Positions 1-9,779 are shown, counted from the first letter of the stretch. The stretch is 64,000 nt of DNA from Sphingobium yanoikuyae (GCF_034424525.1 NZ_CP139979.1:3559001-3623000), one strand, 5' to 3'. Program-made: numbers and translations. The notes: generated by a model not told the origin, from the letters alone.

Positions 1-2
1 CG

Positions 3-380
3 CGCCCCTTCTTCCTGAAGGACGCGACCCTGGTGCTGCCGGAAAACCGCGCAGCGCCGATCGCCGCCGACATGCTGTTCCGCGACACCGCGGGCGCCGA
101 AATCCACATGGATCTCGACTGGCGCCAGACCGGCCCGCAAAGCTGGGACATCATCGTCGAAACCGATGCCGGCCCCTTGAAGCTCAGCCATGGCGGCGCC
201 GTGCTGTCGCTGCCCAGCGGCACCGAACATGGCGAGGATATCGAATATGCCGGCCTCTACAGCCGCTTCGCCACATTGATCCGCGGTGGCCGCAGCGATG
301 TCGACACCGACCCGCTGCGCCTGGTCGCCGACGCCTTCCTGCGCGGCAAGCGGGAAACCACCGACGCATTTCACGACTGA
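3..380 (+). CDS. Gfo/Idh/MocA-family sugar 1-dehydrogenase, C-terminal part
   Basis: Only the last 125 codons lie in the window; the frame is already open at base 3 and closes with TGA at 378-380. The visible part looks like the C-terminal substrate-binding half of the GFO/IDH/MocA fold, and its ending (LYSRFATLIRGGRSDVD, then a VADAFL helix) resembles bacterial D-galactose/L-arabinose 1-dehydrogenases, which oxidise the free sugar to the lactone with NAD(P)+. The nucleotide-binding N-terminus is outside the window, so cofactor and substrate are inferred. The stop is 19 bp before a GH51 arabinofuranosidase, which fits oxidation of arabinose released by the downstream enzymes. Confidence 0.7.
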   Translation, partial: RPFFLKDATLVLPENRAAPIAADMLFRDTAGAEIHMDLDWRQTGPQSWDIIVETDAGPLKLSHGGAVLSLPSGTEHGEDIEYAGLYSRFATLIRGGRSDVDTDPLRLVADAFLRGKRETTDAFHD

Positions 381-399
381 CATTCGAGAGGAGAGAGGA

Positions 400-1965
400 A
401 TGTTGAAAGCCCTGCGCCGTACCACGGCCGCGCTGCTGCTGTGCGCCACCGCGCTCGCCCCGGCCGCGCACGCCCAGACCGGCGGCAAGCCGACCACGGC
501 GACAATCCATGCCGACCAGCCCGGCGCCGTCTATGACAAGCGCGTCTTCACCCAGTTTGCCGAGCATCTGGGCAATGGCATCTATGGCGGCCTGTGGGTC
601 GGCAACGACAAGTCCATCCCCAACACCAACGGCTTCCGCAACGACGTCGTCGCCGCACTGCGCAACCTGTCGGTGCCGGTGATCCGCTGGCCCGGCGGCT
701 GCTTCGCCGACGAATATCACTGGCGTGAGGGCATCGGTCCCAAGAAGGACCGCCCGGTCAAGGTCAACACCCATTGGGGCGGCGTGACCGAACCGAACAC
801 CGTGGGCACGCACGAATTTTTCGAGCTGCTGCGCCAGGTCGGCGCCGAAGCCTATATCGCCGGCAATGTCGGCAATGGCACGCCGCAGGAAATGGCCGAA
901 TGGGTCGAATATATGACCGCGCCCGCCGGCAGCCTTGCCGAACTGCGCGCCAAGAACGGCCATAAGGAACCCTGGGCCGTCCCCTATTTCGGTATCGGCA
1001 ACGAGCTGTGGGGCTGCGGTGGCAACATGCGCCCCGAATTCGCCGCCGACGAAACCCGTCGTTACGCCACCTTCGTCAAGGCGCCCGCCGGCACCAAGAT
1101 CATGAAGGTCGCCGCCGGCGCCAATGTCGACGACTATAACTGGACCGAAACCATGATGCGCGTCGCGGGCGACAAGCTCGATGGCGTCTCGCTCCATTAT
1201 TATGTCCACCCCGCCGGTGGCTGGCCGCCGCGTGCGCCCGCCGTCGACTTCGACGAAAATGGCTGGGCCGACGCCCTCAACGGCGCGATGCACATGGACG
1301 AGCTGATCACCAAGCACAGCGCGATCATGGACAAGTACGATCCCAAGAAGCGCGTCTTCCTGGCGGTCGACGAATGGGGCAGCTGGTATGCCCAGGATCC
1401 GGGCACGCATCCCGGCTTCCTGCGCCAGCAGAACACGCTGCGCGACGCGCTGATCGCCTCGATCCATCTCGACATCTTCGCCAAGCATGCCGACCGCGTC
1501 CGCATGACCGCGATCGCGCAGATGGTGAACGTGCTGCAGGCGATGATCCTGACCGACGGCAAGAAGATGGTGCTGACGCCCACCTATCATGTCTTCGAGA
1601 TGTACAAGCCCTGGCAGGACGCCACCGTGCTGCCGATCGACATCCAGACGCCCTGGTATGCGAAGGATCAGTACACGATGCCGGCGGTCAGCGGCTCGGC
1701 GGTCAAGGGCAAGGACGGCAAGGTCCATGTCGGCCTGTCGAACCTCGACCCGAACCAGACCAACACCGTCACCGTGAAGCTCGATGGCCTGAGCGCCAGC
1801 GGCGTCACCGGCCGCATCCTGACGGCGTCGGCGATCAATTCGCACAACACGTTCGACGCGCCCGAAACCGTCAAGCCCGTCGCCTTCACCGGCGCACAGG
1901 TCAGCGGCGGCACGCTGACCGTCGCGCTGCCGCCCAAGTCGGTGGTCGTGCTCGAACTGCAATAA
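400..1965 (+). CDS. alpha-L-arabinofuranosidase, GH51, exported
   Basis: This 521-residue protein should remove terminal arabinofuranosyl residues from arabinan or arabinoxylan side chains. An N-terminal signal peptide ends near AHAQ (about residue 26), so it acts in the periplasm or beyond. The retaining GH51 catalytic pair is visible: the acid/base in GIGNELWG (Glu202) and the nucleophile in VDEWGSWY (Glu325), on a beta/alpha barrel with a C-terminal beta domain from about residue 430. The ATG at 400 was chosen because a purine-rich site (GAGGAGAGAGG) sits just before it and the signal peptide starts there; a longer in-frame extension overlaps the upstream gene. It is followed by a hairpin terminator and two GH43 genes. 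Family assignment is firm; the exact polymer is inferred. Confidence 0.93.
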   Translation: MLKALRRTTAALLLCATALAPAAHAQTGGKPTTATIHADQPGAVYDKRVFTQFAEHLGNGIYGGLWVGNDKSIPNTNGFRNDVVAALRNLSVPVIRWPGGCFADEYHWREGIGPKKDRPVKVNTHWGGVTEPNTVGTHEFFELLRQVGAEAYIAGNVGNGTPQEMAEWVEYMTAPAGSLAELRAKNGHKEPWAVPYFGIGNELWGCGGNMRPEFAADETRRYATFVKAPAGTKIMKVAAGANVDDYNWTETMMRVAGDKLDGVSLHYYVHPAGGWPPRAPAVDFDENGWADALNGAMHMDELITKHSAIMDKYDPKKRVFLAVDEWGSWYAQDPGTHPGFLRQQNTLRDALIASIHLDIFAKHADRVRMTAIAQMVNVLQAMILTDGKKMVLTPTYHVFEMYKPWQDATVLPIDIQTPWYAKDQYTMPAVSGSAVKGKDGKVHVGLSNLDPNQTNTVTVKLDGLSASGVTGRILTASAINSHNTFDAPETVKPVAFTGAQVSGGTLTVALPPKSVVVLELQ

Positions 1966-1980
1966 GGCTTTTCGCCAACT

Positions 1981-2017
1981 GGGTGGGCGGCTCTTCGGGG
2001 CTGCCCACCCATTTTTT
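1981..2017 (+). terminator. Rho-independent terminator after the GH51 gene
   Basis: An 11-bp stem (GGGTGGGCGGC at 1981-1991 against GCTGCCCACCC at 2000-2010, one G-U pair) is followed directly by ATTTTTT. It lies between the GH51 and first GH43 genes, so it may only attenuate read-through. Confidence 0.85.
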
Positions 2018-2048
2018 CGTTTTCGATAATTTGGGGAGAGGCCGGCAG

Positions 2049-3077
2049 ATGCGGCAGACCATCATCACCTTGGCAAGCCTTGCCCTGCTGGCCGGCAGTG
2101 CGATCGCGCAGGCACCAACCGAGCAGCCCGCCACCACGCTCAACGACCGGCTGACCGGCGACCTCGTCCCCACCCATGATCCGGTCATCATCCGCGAAGG
2201 CGGCACCTATCATGTCTTCAGCACCGGCCATGGCGACCGGCTGATCGAGACGCGGACCTCGCCCGACCTTGTCCACTGGACCGCCGGCAAGCCTGTCTTC
2301 ACCGCCCTGCCCGACTGGGCCAAGCAGGCGATCCCCGGCAGCAACGGCATTTGGGCGCCCGACATCTCCTATGTGAACGGCCGCTATCGCCTCTATTATT
2401 CGGTTTCGACCTTCGGTTCGAACCGCTCGGCCATCGGCCTTGCCACCAGCCCGACACTGGACCCCAAGGCGAAGAATTTCGGCTGGCGCGACGAGGGGCT
2501 GGTCGTCATGTCGACCAGGGAGGATGATTATAACGCCATCGATCCCAATTTCATCATCGACCGCGATGGTCGCCACTGGCTGAGCCTCGGCAGCTTCTGG
2601 ACCGGGATTAAGCTGTTCGAGCTGGATCCCACGACCGGCAAGCCCAAGGATGCCAAGGCCAAGCCCTATTCGATCGCACGCCGCCCCGCCCCCGCCGGCG
2701 GCCCGGCGCCGGTGGAAGCCCCCTTCATCGTCGACCATGGCGGCTATTATTGGCTGATGGTCAGCTATGACTATTGCTGCAAGGGCGTGAACAGCACCTA
2801 TTACACCGTGATCGGCCGTTCGAAGGCGATCACTGGCCCCTATCTGGGCAAGGACGGCAGCCCGCTGATGGAAGGCGGCGGCAGCATCTTCCTGCGCGCC
2901 GACCTGCAGGAACAACAGCGTTTCCGCGGCCCGGGCCATGCCGGCTGGCTGCATGACAAGGACGGCAAGGAATATGTCGTCTACCATGCCTATGACAAAC
3001 AGGCGAACGGCGCCCCCACCTTGCGCATCGCGCCGGTGCGCTGGGGGGCTGACGGCTGGCCCGTTGCCGATTATTGA
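2049..3077 (+). CDS. GH43 arabinan endo-1,5-alpha-L-arabinosidase-type enzyme
   Basis: The 342-residue protein has a signal peptide ending near AIAQ and one five-bladed GH43 propeller. The inverting catalytic triad can be placed: base Asp44 (THDPVI), pKa modulator Asp165 (AIDPNF) and acid Glu223 (VEAPFI). WAPDI, GPGHAGW and YHAYD are typical of the arabinan endo-1,5-arabinosidase branch, and the length matches single-domain members. It should cut alpha-1,5-arabinan into oligomers in the periplasm. The start follows GGGGAGAGGCCGGCAG. A GH51 gene lies upstream and a second GH43 gene downstream, which supports one arabinan pathway. Endo versus exo action cannot be read from sequence alone. Confidence 0.9.
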   Translation: MRQTIITLASLALLAGSAIAQAPTEQPATTLNDRLTGDLVPTHDPVIIREGGTYHVFSTGHGDRLIETRTSPDLVHWTAGKPVFTALPDWAKQAIPGSNGIWAPDISYVNGRYRLYYSVSTFGSNRSAIGLATSPTLDPKAKNFGWRDEGLVVMSTREDDYNAIDPNFIIDRDGRHWLSLGSFWTGIKLFELDPTTGKPKDAKAKPYSIARRPAPAGGPAPVEAPFIVDHGGYYWLMVSYDYCCKGVNSTYYTVIGRSKAITGPYLGKDGSPLMEGGGSIFLRADLQEQQRFRGPGHAGWLHDKDGKEYVVYHAYDKQANGAPTLRIAPVRWGADGWPVADY

Positions 3078-3129
3078 TCCAATTGTCTGACTATCGCCGC
3101 GTCCCGCCGCGGCATCAGGAGAGAGAAGA

Positions 3130-4563
3130 ATGAATTTCGCCCTGTCCCGTCGTGGTTTCCTTGCCAGCACCGCCGCCTTGTCGGCCGCGCCGATCGCCGC
3201 CCGTGCCGGCGCCGCCGCTCCGGCCGTTGCTGCCCCGGTGCCGGTCAATCCGCTGGTCAAGCAGCGCGCCGACGCGCAGGTCTTCCAGCACGACGACGGC
3301 TATTATTACATGACCGGATCGGTGCCCGAATATGACCGGCTGGTGCTGCGCCGCTCCAAGACGCTGGCGGGCCTTGCCACGGCCGAGGAAGCGGTGCTGT
3401 GGCGCCATGAGGCGAGCGGTCCGCGCTCCGGCTTCATCTGGGCGCCCGAACTCCACCAGATCGACGGCAAATGGTATATGTATTTCGCTGCCGGCCCGAG
3501 CGGCGGCGGCGACGACGTGTTCCGCATCCGCACCTATGCCGTGGTGTGCGACGGCGCCGATCCGATGACCGGCAAGTGGAGCGTGCTGGGTGAATTCCAG
3601 GCGCCCTGGGACAGTTTCAATCTCGATTCCACCAGCTTCGTCCACAAGGGCGTGCGCTATTTCGCCTGGGCCCAGAAGGAACCGGGCATCGACACCAACA
3701 GCAATCTCTACATCGCCAAGCTCGAATCGCCGCTGAAGCTGGCCGGCAAGGCGACCCGCCTGACCGTGCCCACGCTCGACTGGGAAGTGCGCGGCTACAA
3801 GGTGGCCGAAGCCCCCGCCGTCCTGCATCGCAATGGCCGTCTGTTCATGACCTATTCGGCCAGCGCCACCGACGCGCGCTATTGCCTGGGCATGCTGACC
3901 GCGGACGAGAATGCCGACCTGCTCGATCCCAAGAGCTGGACCAAGTCGCCCCAGCCGGTGTTCAAGACCTGCACCGAAACCAGCGTCTATGGCCCCGGCC
4001 ACAACAGCTTCACCGTGGACGAGAAGGGCCGCGACATCCTCGTCTATCATGGCCGCGACTATGAGGCGATCCAGGGCGACCCGCTGTTCAACCCGGACCG
4101 CCACACCCGCGTCCAGCGCCTCTATTTCCAGGCCGACGGCACCCCGGACTTCGGCGTGCCCGTGGGCAATGGCGCGACGCCGGAACGGTTCGTCTCGGCT
4201 GCCGATCCCAAGGCGCTGCTGGCCCATCAGGGCACGGACCTGATCGCGGGCAACCCCGCGCTCGCCCAGACCCAGTTCCGCCAGTCGCCCGGTCGCGCCG
4301 GCGCGAAGAGCGTGATGCTCTCCCCCATCCTGCTGCCCGACCATTATCTGGTCGCGGCGAAGGACGGCACGGTCAGCCTGATGAAGGATGATCGCAGTGC
4401 CGATTTCGCGCTGCGTAGCCAGTTCGTCCGGTTCGAGGATGCGGCCCAGGGAACGGTGCGCTTTGCGACCATCGCCGTCGCCGGCAAGCATCTCGCCGCA
4501 ATCGACGGGCGCATCGGCCTCGCGCGCAGCAAGGATCCGCGCACGCAATGGTATGCCGACTGA
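3130..4563 (+). CDS. GH43 family glycosidase, Tat-exported, two-domain
   Basis: This 477-residue protein begins with a twin-arginine signal (SRRGFLAST, residues 6-14) and an Ala-rich stretch ending near residue 35. Residues from about 40 to 350 form a GH43 propeller, with likely base Asp48 (RADAQVF), Asp166 (NLDSTSF) and acid Glu227 (AEAPAV). The C-terminal portion (about 365-477) looks like an accessory beta-rich domain, possibly carbohydrate-binding. It probably acts on arabinose-containing oligosaccharides as an exo-acting arabinofuranosidase, but GH43 also contains xylosidases. The start has GGAGAGAGAA just upstream. Export by Tat while its GH43 neighbour has a Sec-type signal is a small oddity. 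Confidence 0.88.
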   Translation: MNFALSRRGFLASTAALSAAPIAARAGAAAPAVAAPVPVNPLVKQRADAQVFQHDDGYYYMTGSVPEYDRLVLRRSKTLAGLATAEEAVLWRHEASGPRSGFIWAPELHQIDGKWYMYFAAGPSGGGDDVFRIRTYAVVCDGADPMTGKWSVLGEFQAPWDSFNLDSTSFVHKGVRYFAWAQKEPGIDTNSNLYIAKLESPLKLAGKATRLTVPTLDWEVRGYKVAEAPAVLHRNGRLFMTYSASATDARYCLGMLTADENADLLDPKSWTKSPQPVFKTCTETSVYGPGHNSFTVDEKGRDILVYHGRDYEAIQGDPLFNPDRHTRVQRLYFQADGTPDFGVPVGNGATPERFVSAADPKALLAHQGTDLIAGNPALAQTQFRQSPGRAGAKSVMLSPILLPDHYLVAAKDGTVSLMKDDRSADFALRSQFVRFEDAAQGTVRFATIAVAGKHLAAIDGRIGLARSKDPRTQWYAD

Positions 4564-4588
4564 GCGCGACTCGCCGAGTCTGACAAAT

Positions 4589-4640
4589 AGGGCCATGGGC
4601 TCGCGCCGCCAAAAGCCGCGCAAGCCCATGGCCTTTCGGC
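4589..4640 (+). terminator. hairpin terminator after the glycosidase genes
   Basis: GGCCATGGGCT (4591-4601) pairs with AGCCCATGGCC (4623-4633), with further CGCG pairing inside the stem, followed by a short TTTCGGCTTTTC tract. It separates the GH43 genes from the TonB receptor gene. Confidence 0.7.
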
Positions 4641-4822
4641 TTTTCACGCCCTGAAACGCCCGAAAAACCGGGCCAAAATCGCTGCGGCAAAATTGCAACA
4701 TGGGTGCCACGTAGCGCAACCCCGACCCAATATTTCACTTGCGCTTCTCAGCATGTGGAAATAATTAGTCCGAGTAATTCGTGGGCATGGCAACGGGCCA
4801 GCCCCTTGGGGAGGACTTGAAA

Positions 4823-7627
4823 ATGGCTATCCGGCCGATCGCACTCTGTTCTGCGTCGCTTGTCGCGCTGACCCTGTCGGGCGCCGCCTTCGCGCAGACC
4901 GACGCCGCTCCGCAGACCATCGCACAGGACGCACCGGCAGATGAATCCGCCGACATCGTCGTCACCGGCGTGCGCGCATCGATCGTCGGCGCCCTGAACG
5001 TCCGCAAAAACTCGACCCAGATCGTCGACTCGATCGTCTCGGAAGATGTCGGCAAGTTGCCGGACAATAACGTCATTGAAGCGCTCCAGCGCGTGACAGG
5101 TATCCAGGTTACCAACCGCGCTGGCGGCGAAGCGGCCGGCATCTCGATCCGCGGCCTGCCCGACGCGCTGACCACCCTCAACGGTCGCAACATCTTCACC
5201 GCCGCCGGCCAGTCCTTCTCGCTGCAGGATATCTCGGCCAACCTCGTCAACCGCGTCGACGTCTACAAGACCCGCTCGGCTGACCAGATCGAAACCGGCC
5301 TTGCCGGTCAGGTCGACGTCCAGACCCGTCGCCCGTTCGATTTCGACGGCTTCGCCATCTCGGGCCTGGCCCGCGGCATCTATAATGAGCAGGCCGACAC
5401 CTATAATCCGAACGTCGCACTGCTGGTCAGCGATCGCTGGGAAACCGGCATCGGCGACATCGGCATTCTGGTGAACGGCAGCTACACCCGCACCAAATAT
5501 CGCGACCAGACCGTCACGGCCGGCGCGCTGGTGCCGTTCGCCGCCGAAGCCGGCAACGGCTTCTCGCGTCTGGAACGTATCTTCCCCGGCCCGGACAATG
5601 TGAACTGGCAGCCTGGCCTCGACCGCGGCCTGCCCACCGCCGCCGGTTCGACGCTCGACATCAACGGCGCGCAGGTTCCCTACCTCCTGTCGCGCGACGC
5701 CGTGTTCAGCTCCGACCTCTATGGCAAGCGCGAGCGCCCGTCCTTCAACGTCGCCCTGCAGTGGGCGCCGAACAGCAGCTCGGTCTACACCGCTGAAGTC
5801 TTCTATGCCGGCTATCGCGGCGAAACCTTCAACAGCCTGCAGTTCAGCTTCGTCGACTGGTGGGGTAACCCCGGCACCGTCGAAACCTATGAAGGCACCA
5901 ACATCGTCAAGTCGCGCACCGGCGTGGCCGACGTCTATGGCTTCAACAGCGGCGACTTCAACAAGTCGAAGACCGACAGCTTCGTCTATGCCCTGAACGG
6001 CAAGTGGGATCTGGGCGATCGCGGCAAGATCGTCGGCGACCTCGCCTACCAGACCAGCAAGGTGAAATCGTCCTTCATCGCGATGCGCACCGACCGCGTC
6101 GCCAGCTCGATCGACGTCGATTTCAACGCTGGCGGCGGCATCCCGTCCTACCATTTCAGCGACGACAGCCTGCTGAACGACCCCAGCATCTGGAATGTCG
6201 TGCAGATGTACGACAATGCCAACCGCGACAAGGGCAGCGCCATCACCGGCACGCTCGATGGCTATTACACCTGGGACGAAGGCTTCATCCGCCAGTTGAA
6301 GGCCGGCATTCGCATCGACCAGCGCAAGGCATCGAACGCCGTGCGCACCCAGGATCGTGGCGCGCCGCTGGTGGCGACCACCCTGGCCGGCCTGGGCGAA
6401 GGCGCCACCTTCACCAACAAGGATTTCTATCAGGGTCGCGCCGACGTGCCGTCCAGCTGGACGCTGGCCAACGGTTATTGGCTGCATGACAATGCCGATC
6501 TGGTGCGTGGCCTCTATGGCCTGCCGACCTCCGACCAGTTGTCGCTGCAGAAGACCTTCGACATCGATGAAAGCACCATCGCCATGTATGTGCAGGCCGA
6601 TGGCGAGGTCTCGATCTTCGGCCGTCCGCTCAAGCTGCAGGCTGGCGTCCGCTACGTGACGGTCGACACCGACTACAACTTCTTCGACCGCTATAATGGT
6701 GGCGCGCATACTGGTGTGTCGCAGGGCTCGGACAAGTGGCTGCCCAGCTTCACCGCCCGCTACGAAATCTTCGACAATCTGCGCCTGCGCTTCAACTATG
6801 GCGAAACGCTGCGTCGTCCCAACTTCGGCGATATCAACCCGAACTATAACCTGACCGGTGACCTCACCAATGTCGGCTATGGCAGCGGCAGCGCCGGCAC
6901 GGCCAGCCTGGCGCCGACCCATTCGAAGAATTTCGACGTGGCGCTGGAATGGTATTTCGAACGCAACAGCGCGATCACGCTGACGGGCTTCCGCCGCGAG
7001 ATCAGCGGCCTGGTCGTTCCGCTGACCGTCATGGAATATATCCCGAACAACGGCATCGAAGCCGGCGCGACGGACTATTTCGCCATCACCCGCCCGGTCA
7101 ATGCGTCGGACGGCGTGCTCAAGGGGCTGGAACTGGGCCTGACCTACTTCCCCAGCTATCTGCCGGGTCCGCTCAAGGGTCTGGGCTTCGTGGGCAGCGT
7201 CACGGTCCTCGACTCCAAGCAGAATATCCCGCTCACCAATTCGGCCGGCGAAGTGACCGGTCAGGCAAGCTCGTCCTTCTTCGGCGTGTCTGACCTCAGC
7301 TACAACGCCACCCTGGCCTATGATAATGGTCCGATCGGCGCGCGCCTGTCCTATATCTGGCGCAAGGAATTCCTCGCCAATAACGAGGCACGCCTGTTCG
7401 CCAATCCGATCGGCGTGTGGCGTAACCCGGAGGAAAGCCTGGACCTCCAGCTCACCTGGAACGTCAATGATCGCCTGGGTGTGACCTTCGACGCGGTGAA
7501 CCTCACCAAGTCGAAGCAGCAGACCTACTATAAGTTCGAAGATGTCGGCGGCCCGGATCAGTTCAACCTGGGCACCACCCTGTTGTCGCGCACCTTCGCG
7601 CTGGGTGTCCGCTACACCTTCAAATAA
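4823..7627 (+). CDS. TonB-dependent receptor of the arabinan locus
   Basis: A 934-residue outer-membrane receptor. The signal peptide ends at AFAQ, followed by a TonB-box-like segment (DIVVTGVR) and a plug domain with EDVGKLPDNNVIEALQRVTG, typical of the large Xanthomonas/Caulobacter carbohydrate-type receptors. The barrel ends with LGVRYTFK, with aromatic residues near the C-terminus. By position it should import arabino-oligosaccharides made by the neighbouring glycosidases, energised by TonB. The ATG at 4823 was chosen for the signal peptide and the GGGGAGGA site before it. No SusD-like partner is present, as usual in Proteobacteria. Substrate is inferred from neighbours. Confidence 0.92.
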   Translation: MAIRPIALCSASLVALTLSGAAFAQTDAAPQTIAQDAPADESADIVVTGVRASIVGALNVRKNSTQIVDSIVSEDVGKLPDNNVIEALQRVTGIQVTNRAGGEAAGISIRGLPDALTTLNGRNIFTAAGQSFSLQDISANLVNRVDVYKTRSADQIETGLAGQVDVQTRRPFDFDGFAISGLARGIYNEQADTYNPNVALLVSDRWETGIGDIGILVNGSYTRTKYRDQTVTAGALVPFAAEAGNGFSRLERIFPGPDNVNWQPGLDRGLPTAAGSTLDINGAQVPYLLSRDAVFSSDLYGKRERPSFNVALQWAPNSSSVYTAEVFYAGYRGETFNSLQFSFVDWWGNPGTVETYEGTNIVKSRTGVADVYGFNSGDFNKSKTDSFVYALNGKWDLGDRGKIVGDLAYQTSKVKSSFIAMRTDRVASSIDVDFNAGGGIPSYHFSDDSLLNDPSIWNVVQMYDNANRDKGSAITGTLDGYYTWDEGFIRQLKAGIRIDQRKASNAVRTQDRGAPLVATTLAGLGEGATFTNKDFYQGRADVPSSWTLANGYWLHDNADLVRGLYGLPTSDQLSLQKTFDIDESTIAMYVQADGEVSIFGRPLKLQAGVRYVTVDTDYNFFDRYNGGAHTGVSQGSDKWLPSFTARYEIFDNLRLRFNYGETLRRPNFGDINPNYNLTGDLTNVGYGSGSAGTASLAPTHSKNFDVALEWYFERNSAITLTGFRREISGLVVPLTVMEYIPNNGIEAGATDYFAITRPVNASDGVLKGLELGLTYFPSYLPGPLKGLGFVGSVTVLDSKQNIPLTNSAGEVTGQASSSFFGVSDLSYNATLAYDNGPIGARLSYIWRKEFLANNEARLFANPIGVWRNPEESLDLQLTWNVNDRLGVTFDAVNLTKSKQQTYYKFEDVGGPDQFNLGTTLLSRTFALGVRYTFK

Positions 7628-7634
7628 GTGCCCG

Positions 7635-7670
7635 ATGGGGCGTGGCGTCTCCTCGCTGCGCCCCATTTTC
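7635..7670 (+). terminator. terminator after the TonB receptor
   Basis: ATGGGGCG (7635-7642) pairs with CGCCCCAT (7659-7666) and is followed by TTTC. The stem is short but GC-rich and sits eight bases after the receptor stop. Confidence 0.65.
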
Positions 7671-7748
7671 ATGGCGGTCGTTCCGGGAACCCTCTCCAAC
7701 TCCCCGGAACGGCCGCCATATTTGTTTCAGGATACAGGGAGACGGACG

Positions 7749-9779
7749 ATGCGCGCGATGAGGATGCTTCTGCTGGCAGGGGCTGCCATGATCGGCATGG
7801 GCGCCGCCTCGCCCCCTCCCCGCTCCGCCGGCCTCGATACCCATGCCATCGCGGTGCAGCGCTTCGGCAATGACGCGCCCTGGTATCAGGATCGCATCCC
7901 CTTCTTCGAATCCGCCGACCCGAAGATCGACGCCGTCTATTATTATCGCTGGCAGCTCTATCGCGGGCATCAGCGCGATCTGGGCGAAGAAGGGTATATC
8001 ACCACCGAATTTTTCGACGATGTCGACTGGCAGCGCCATCCTTATGCCAGCCTCAACGACGCGACCGGCTTTCATCTGGCCGAAGGTCGCTGGCTGAACG
8101 ACCGGCGCTTTGCCGACGACTATATCCGATTCATGTATCGCGGCGGCAATGACCGCCACTTCACCGACTATATGGCGGACTCGGTCTGGGGCCGTTACCT
8201 GATCGATGGCGACAAGGCGGGCGTGCTCGAACATCTGCCGGTAATGCGCCACATCTATCGCCTGTGGGACGAGAAGTTCGACTTCGACAAGGGCCTCTAT
8301 TTCGTCGAGCCGCTGCTCGACGCGACCGAATATACCGTATCCTCGATCGACGCCTCGGGCGGCAAGGACGGGTTCCGGGGCGGCGATGCCTTCCGCCCCT
8401 CGGTCAACAGCTACATGTATGCCAATGCCCGCGCGCTGGCGAAGATGGCGACCATGGCCGGCGACACCGCCATGGCGCAGGAATATGAAGCCCGCGCGCA
8501 GGCGCTGAAGGACCATGTCCTTGCCGACCTGTGGAGCGAGAAGCTCGGCCATTTCATCGACCGGCACCAGAGCCGCAAGAATCCGCACGTCAAATATTGG
8601 GATCCGATCCGCAACCGCGAACTGGTCGGCTACCTCCCCTGGATGTTCGACCTGGTCCCGGACGAGGCGAAATATGCCGGCGCCTGGGCGCATCTGCTCG
8701 ACCCCGCCTCGCTCGCCGGCAAAGCGGGCATGCGCACGGTCGAAGCGAACTACGAATATTATATGCGGCAATATCGCTATCTGGGCGACGCGCCCGAATG
8801 CCAGTGGAACGGCCCGATCTGGCCCTATCAGACGACACAGGTGCTGATCGCCATGGCCAATCTGCTCGATCATCACAGCCGCCGCGGCCCGGTCACCCGC
8901 AGCGACTATATGCGCCTGCTGCGCCAATATACTGCGCTCCACTATCAGGGGAACCGGCTCGATCTGGAGGAGGATTATCATCCCGAAACCGGCAAGCCGA
9001 TCGTCGGCCTCGATCGCAGCCATCATTATTTCCATTCGGGCTATAATGACCTGATCCTCGGCGGGCTGGTCGGCATCCGCCCACGCGCCGACGACGTGCT
9101 GGAGGTGAACCCGCTGCTGCCCGACGCCGGCGATCCGCAGGCGCTGGCCTGGTTCCGGGCGCAGGACGTGCCCTATCATGGCCATCGCATCGCCGTGACA
9201 TGGGACGCGGACGGCAGCCATTATGGCCGGGGCAAGGGCCTGTCAGTCGAGGTCGACGGCAAGGAAGTCGCCCGGCGCGAGACATTGGGCCGGATCGAGC
9301 TGCCGGTGGCGCGCGTTGCCAATGCACCCGTCGCCCGGCCGATCAACCGCGCCGTGCAACTGGTGCGTAGCCAGTTCCCGATGGGCAGCGCATCCAGCAA
9401 CACCGACCCCGAAAATGTCCATGACGCGATCGACGGACGCACCTGGTTCTTCCCCGAACTGCCCAATGGCTGGTCCTCCGCGCCCGGAGAGGCCAACCAA
9501 TGGTATGCCGTTGACCTGGGCAAACCAGTGTCCATCGGCCGCGCCGAACTCGCCTTCTTCGCCGACGGCAAGCAGTTTACCGTGCCGCAATCCTATCGCC
9601 TGCAGGCCATGATCGATGGGCAATGGCGCGATGTCGCGACACCCAAGGGCGCGCCGCTCGCCAATGGCGTGACCGACCTGCGCTTTGCCGGCCGCGCCGC
9701 GCGCCAGTGGCGGGTGCTGATGCGCCAGCCCCAGGGCAAGGCGATCCGGCTGGCGGAGATCAAGCTGTTCGACCGCTGA
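7749..9779 (+). CDS. six-hairpin glycosidase (MGH1-like) with C-terminal discoidin-like domain
   Basis: This 676-residue protein has a short hydrophobic export signal (about residues 1-20). A large alpha/alpha toroid follows (about 40-480), resembling the MGH1/GH63-like six-hairpin enzymes: NGPIWPYQTTQ and acidic segments such as LDLEEDYHPETG are visible. The last 130 residues (DAIDGRTWFFPEL through RLAEIKLFDR) look like an F5/8 type C carbohydrate-binding sandwich. It sits at the end of the arabinan locus, so a beta-L-arabinofuranosidase or other debranching role is possible, but the exact activity is not evident. The ATG at 7749 follows GGGAGACGGACG. It is more divergent from known enzymes than its GH51 and GH43 neighbours. 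Confidence 0.75.
   Translation: MRAMRMLLLAGAAMIGMGAASPPPRSAGLDTHAIAVQRFGNDAPWYQDRIPFFESADPKIDAVYYYRWQLYRGHQRDLGEEGYITTEFFDDVDWQRHPYASLNDATGFHLAEGRWLNDRRFADDYIRFMYRGGNDRHFTDYMADSVWGRYLIDGDKAGVLEHLPVMRHIYRLWDEKFDFDKGLYFVEPLLDATEYTVSSIDASGGKDGFRGGDAFRPSVNSYMYANARALAKMATMAGDTAMAQEYEARAQALKDHVLADLWSEKLGHFIDRHQSRKNPHVKYWDPIRNRELVGYLPWMFDLVPDEAKYAGAWAHLLDPASLAGKAGMRTVEANYEYYMRQYRYLGDAPECQWNGPIWPYQTTQVLIAMANLLDHHSRRGPVTRSDYMRLLRQYTALHYQGNRLDLEEDYHPETGKPIVGLDRSHHYFHSGYNDLILGGLVGIRPRADDVLEVNPLLPDAGDPQALAWFRAQDVPYHGHRIAVTWDADGSHYGRGKGLSVEVDGKEVARRETLGRIELPVARVANAPVARPINRAVQLVRSQFPMGSASSNTDPENVHDAIDGRTWFFPELPNGWSSAPGEANQWYAVDLGKPVSIGRAELAFFADGKQFTVPQSYRLQAMIDGQWRDVATPKGAPLANGVTDLRFAGRAARQWRVLMRQPQGKAIRLAEIKLFDR

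Noticed and set aside
4739..4767. TTGCGC and ATAATT boxes as a promoter for the TonB receptor
   Set aside because: Match to consensus is weak; too little to list as a feature.
4748..7699. Long minus-strand open frame opposite the arabinan-locus TonB receptor
   Set aside because: No domain, no ribosome site, composition typical of an antisense shadow; the plus-strand receptor is clear.
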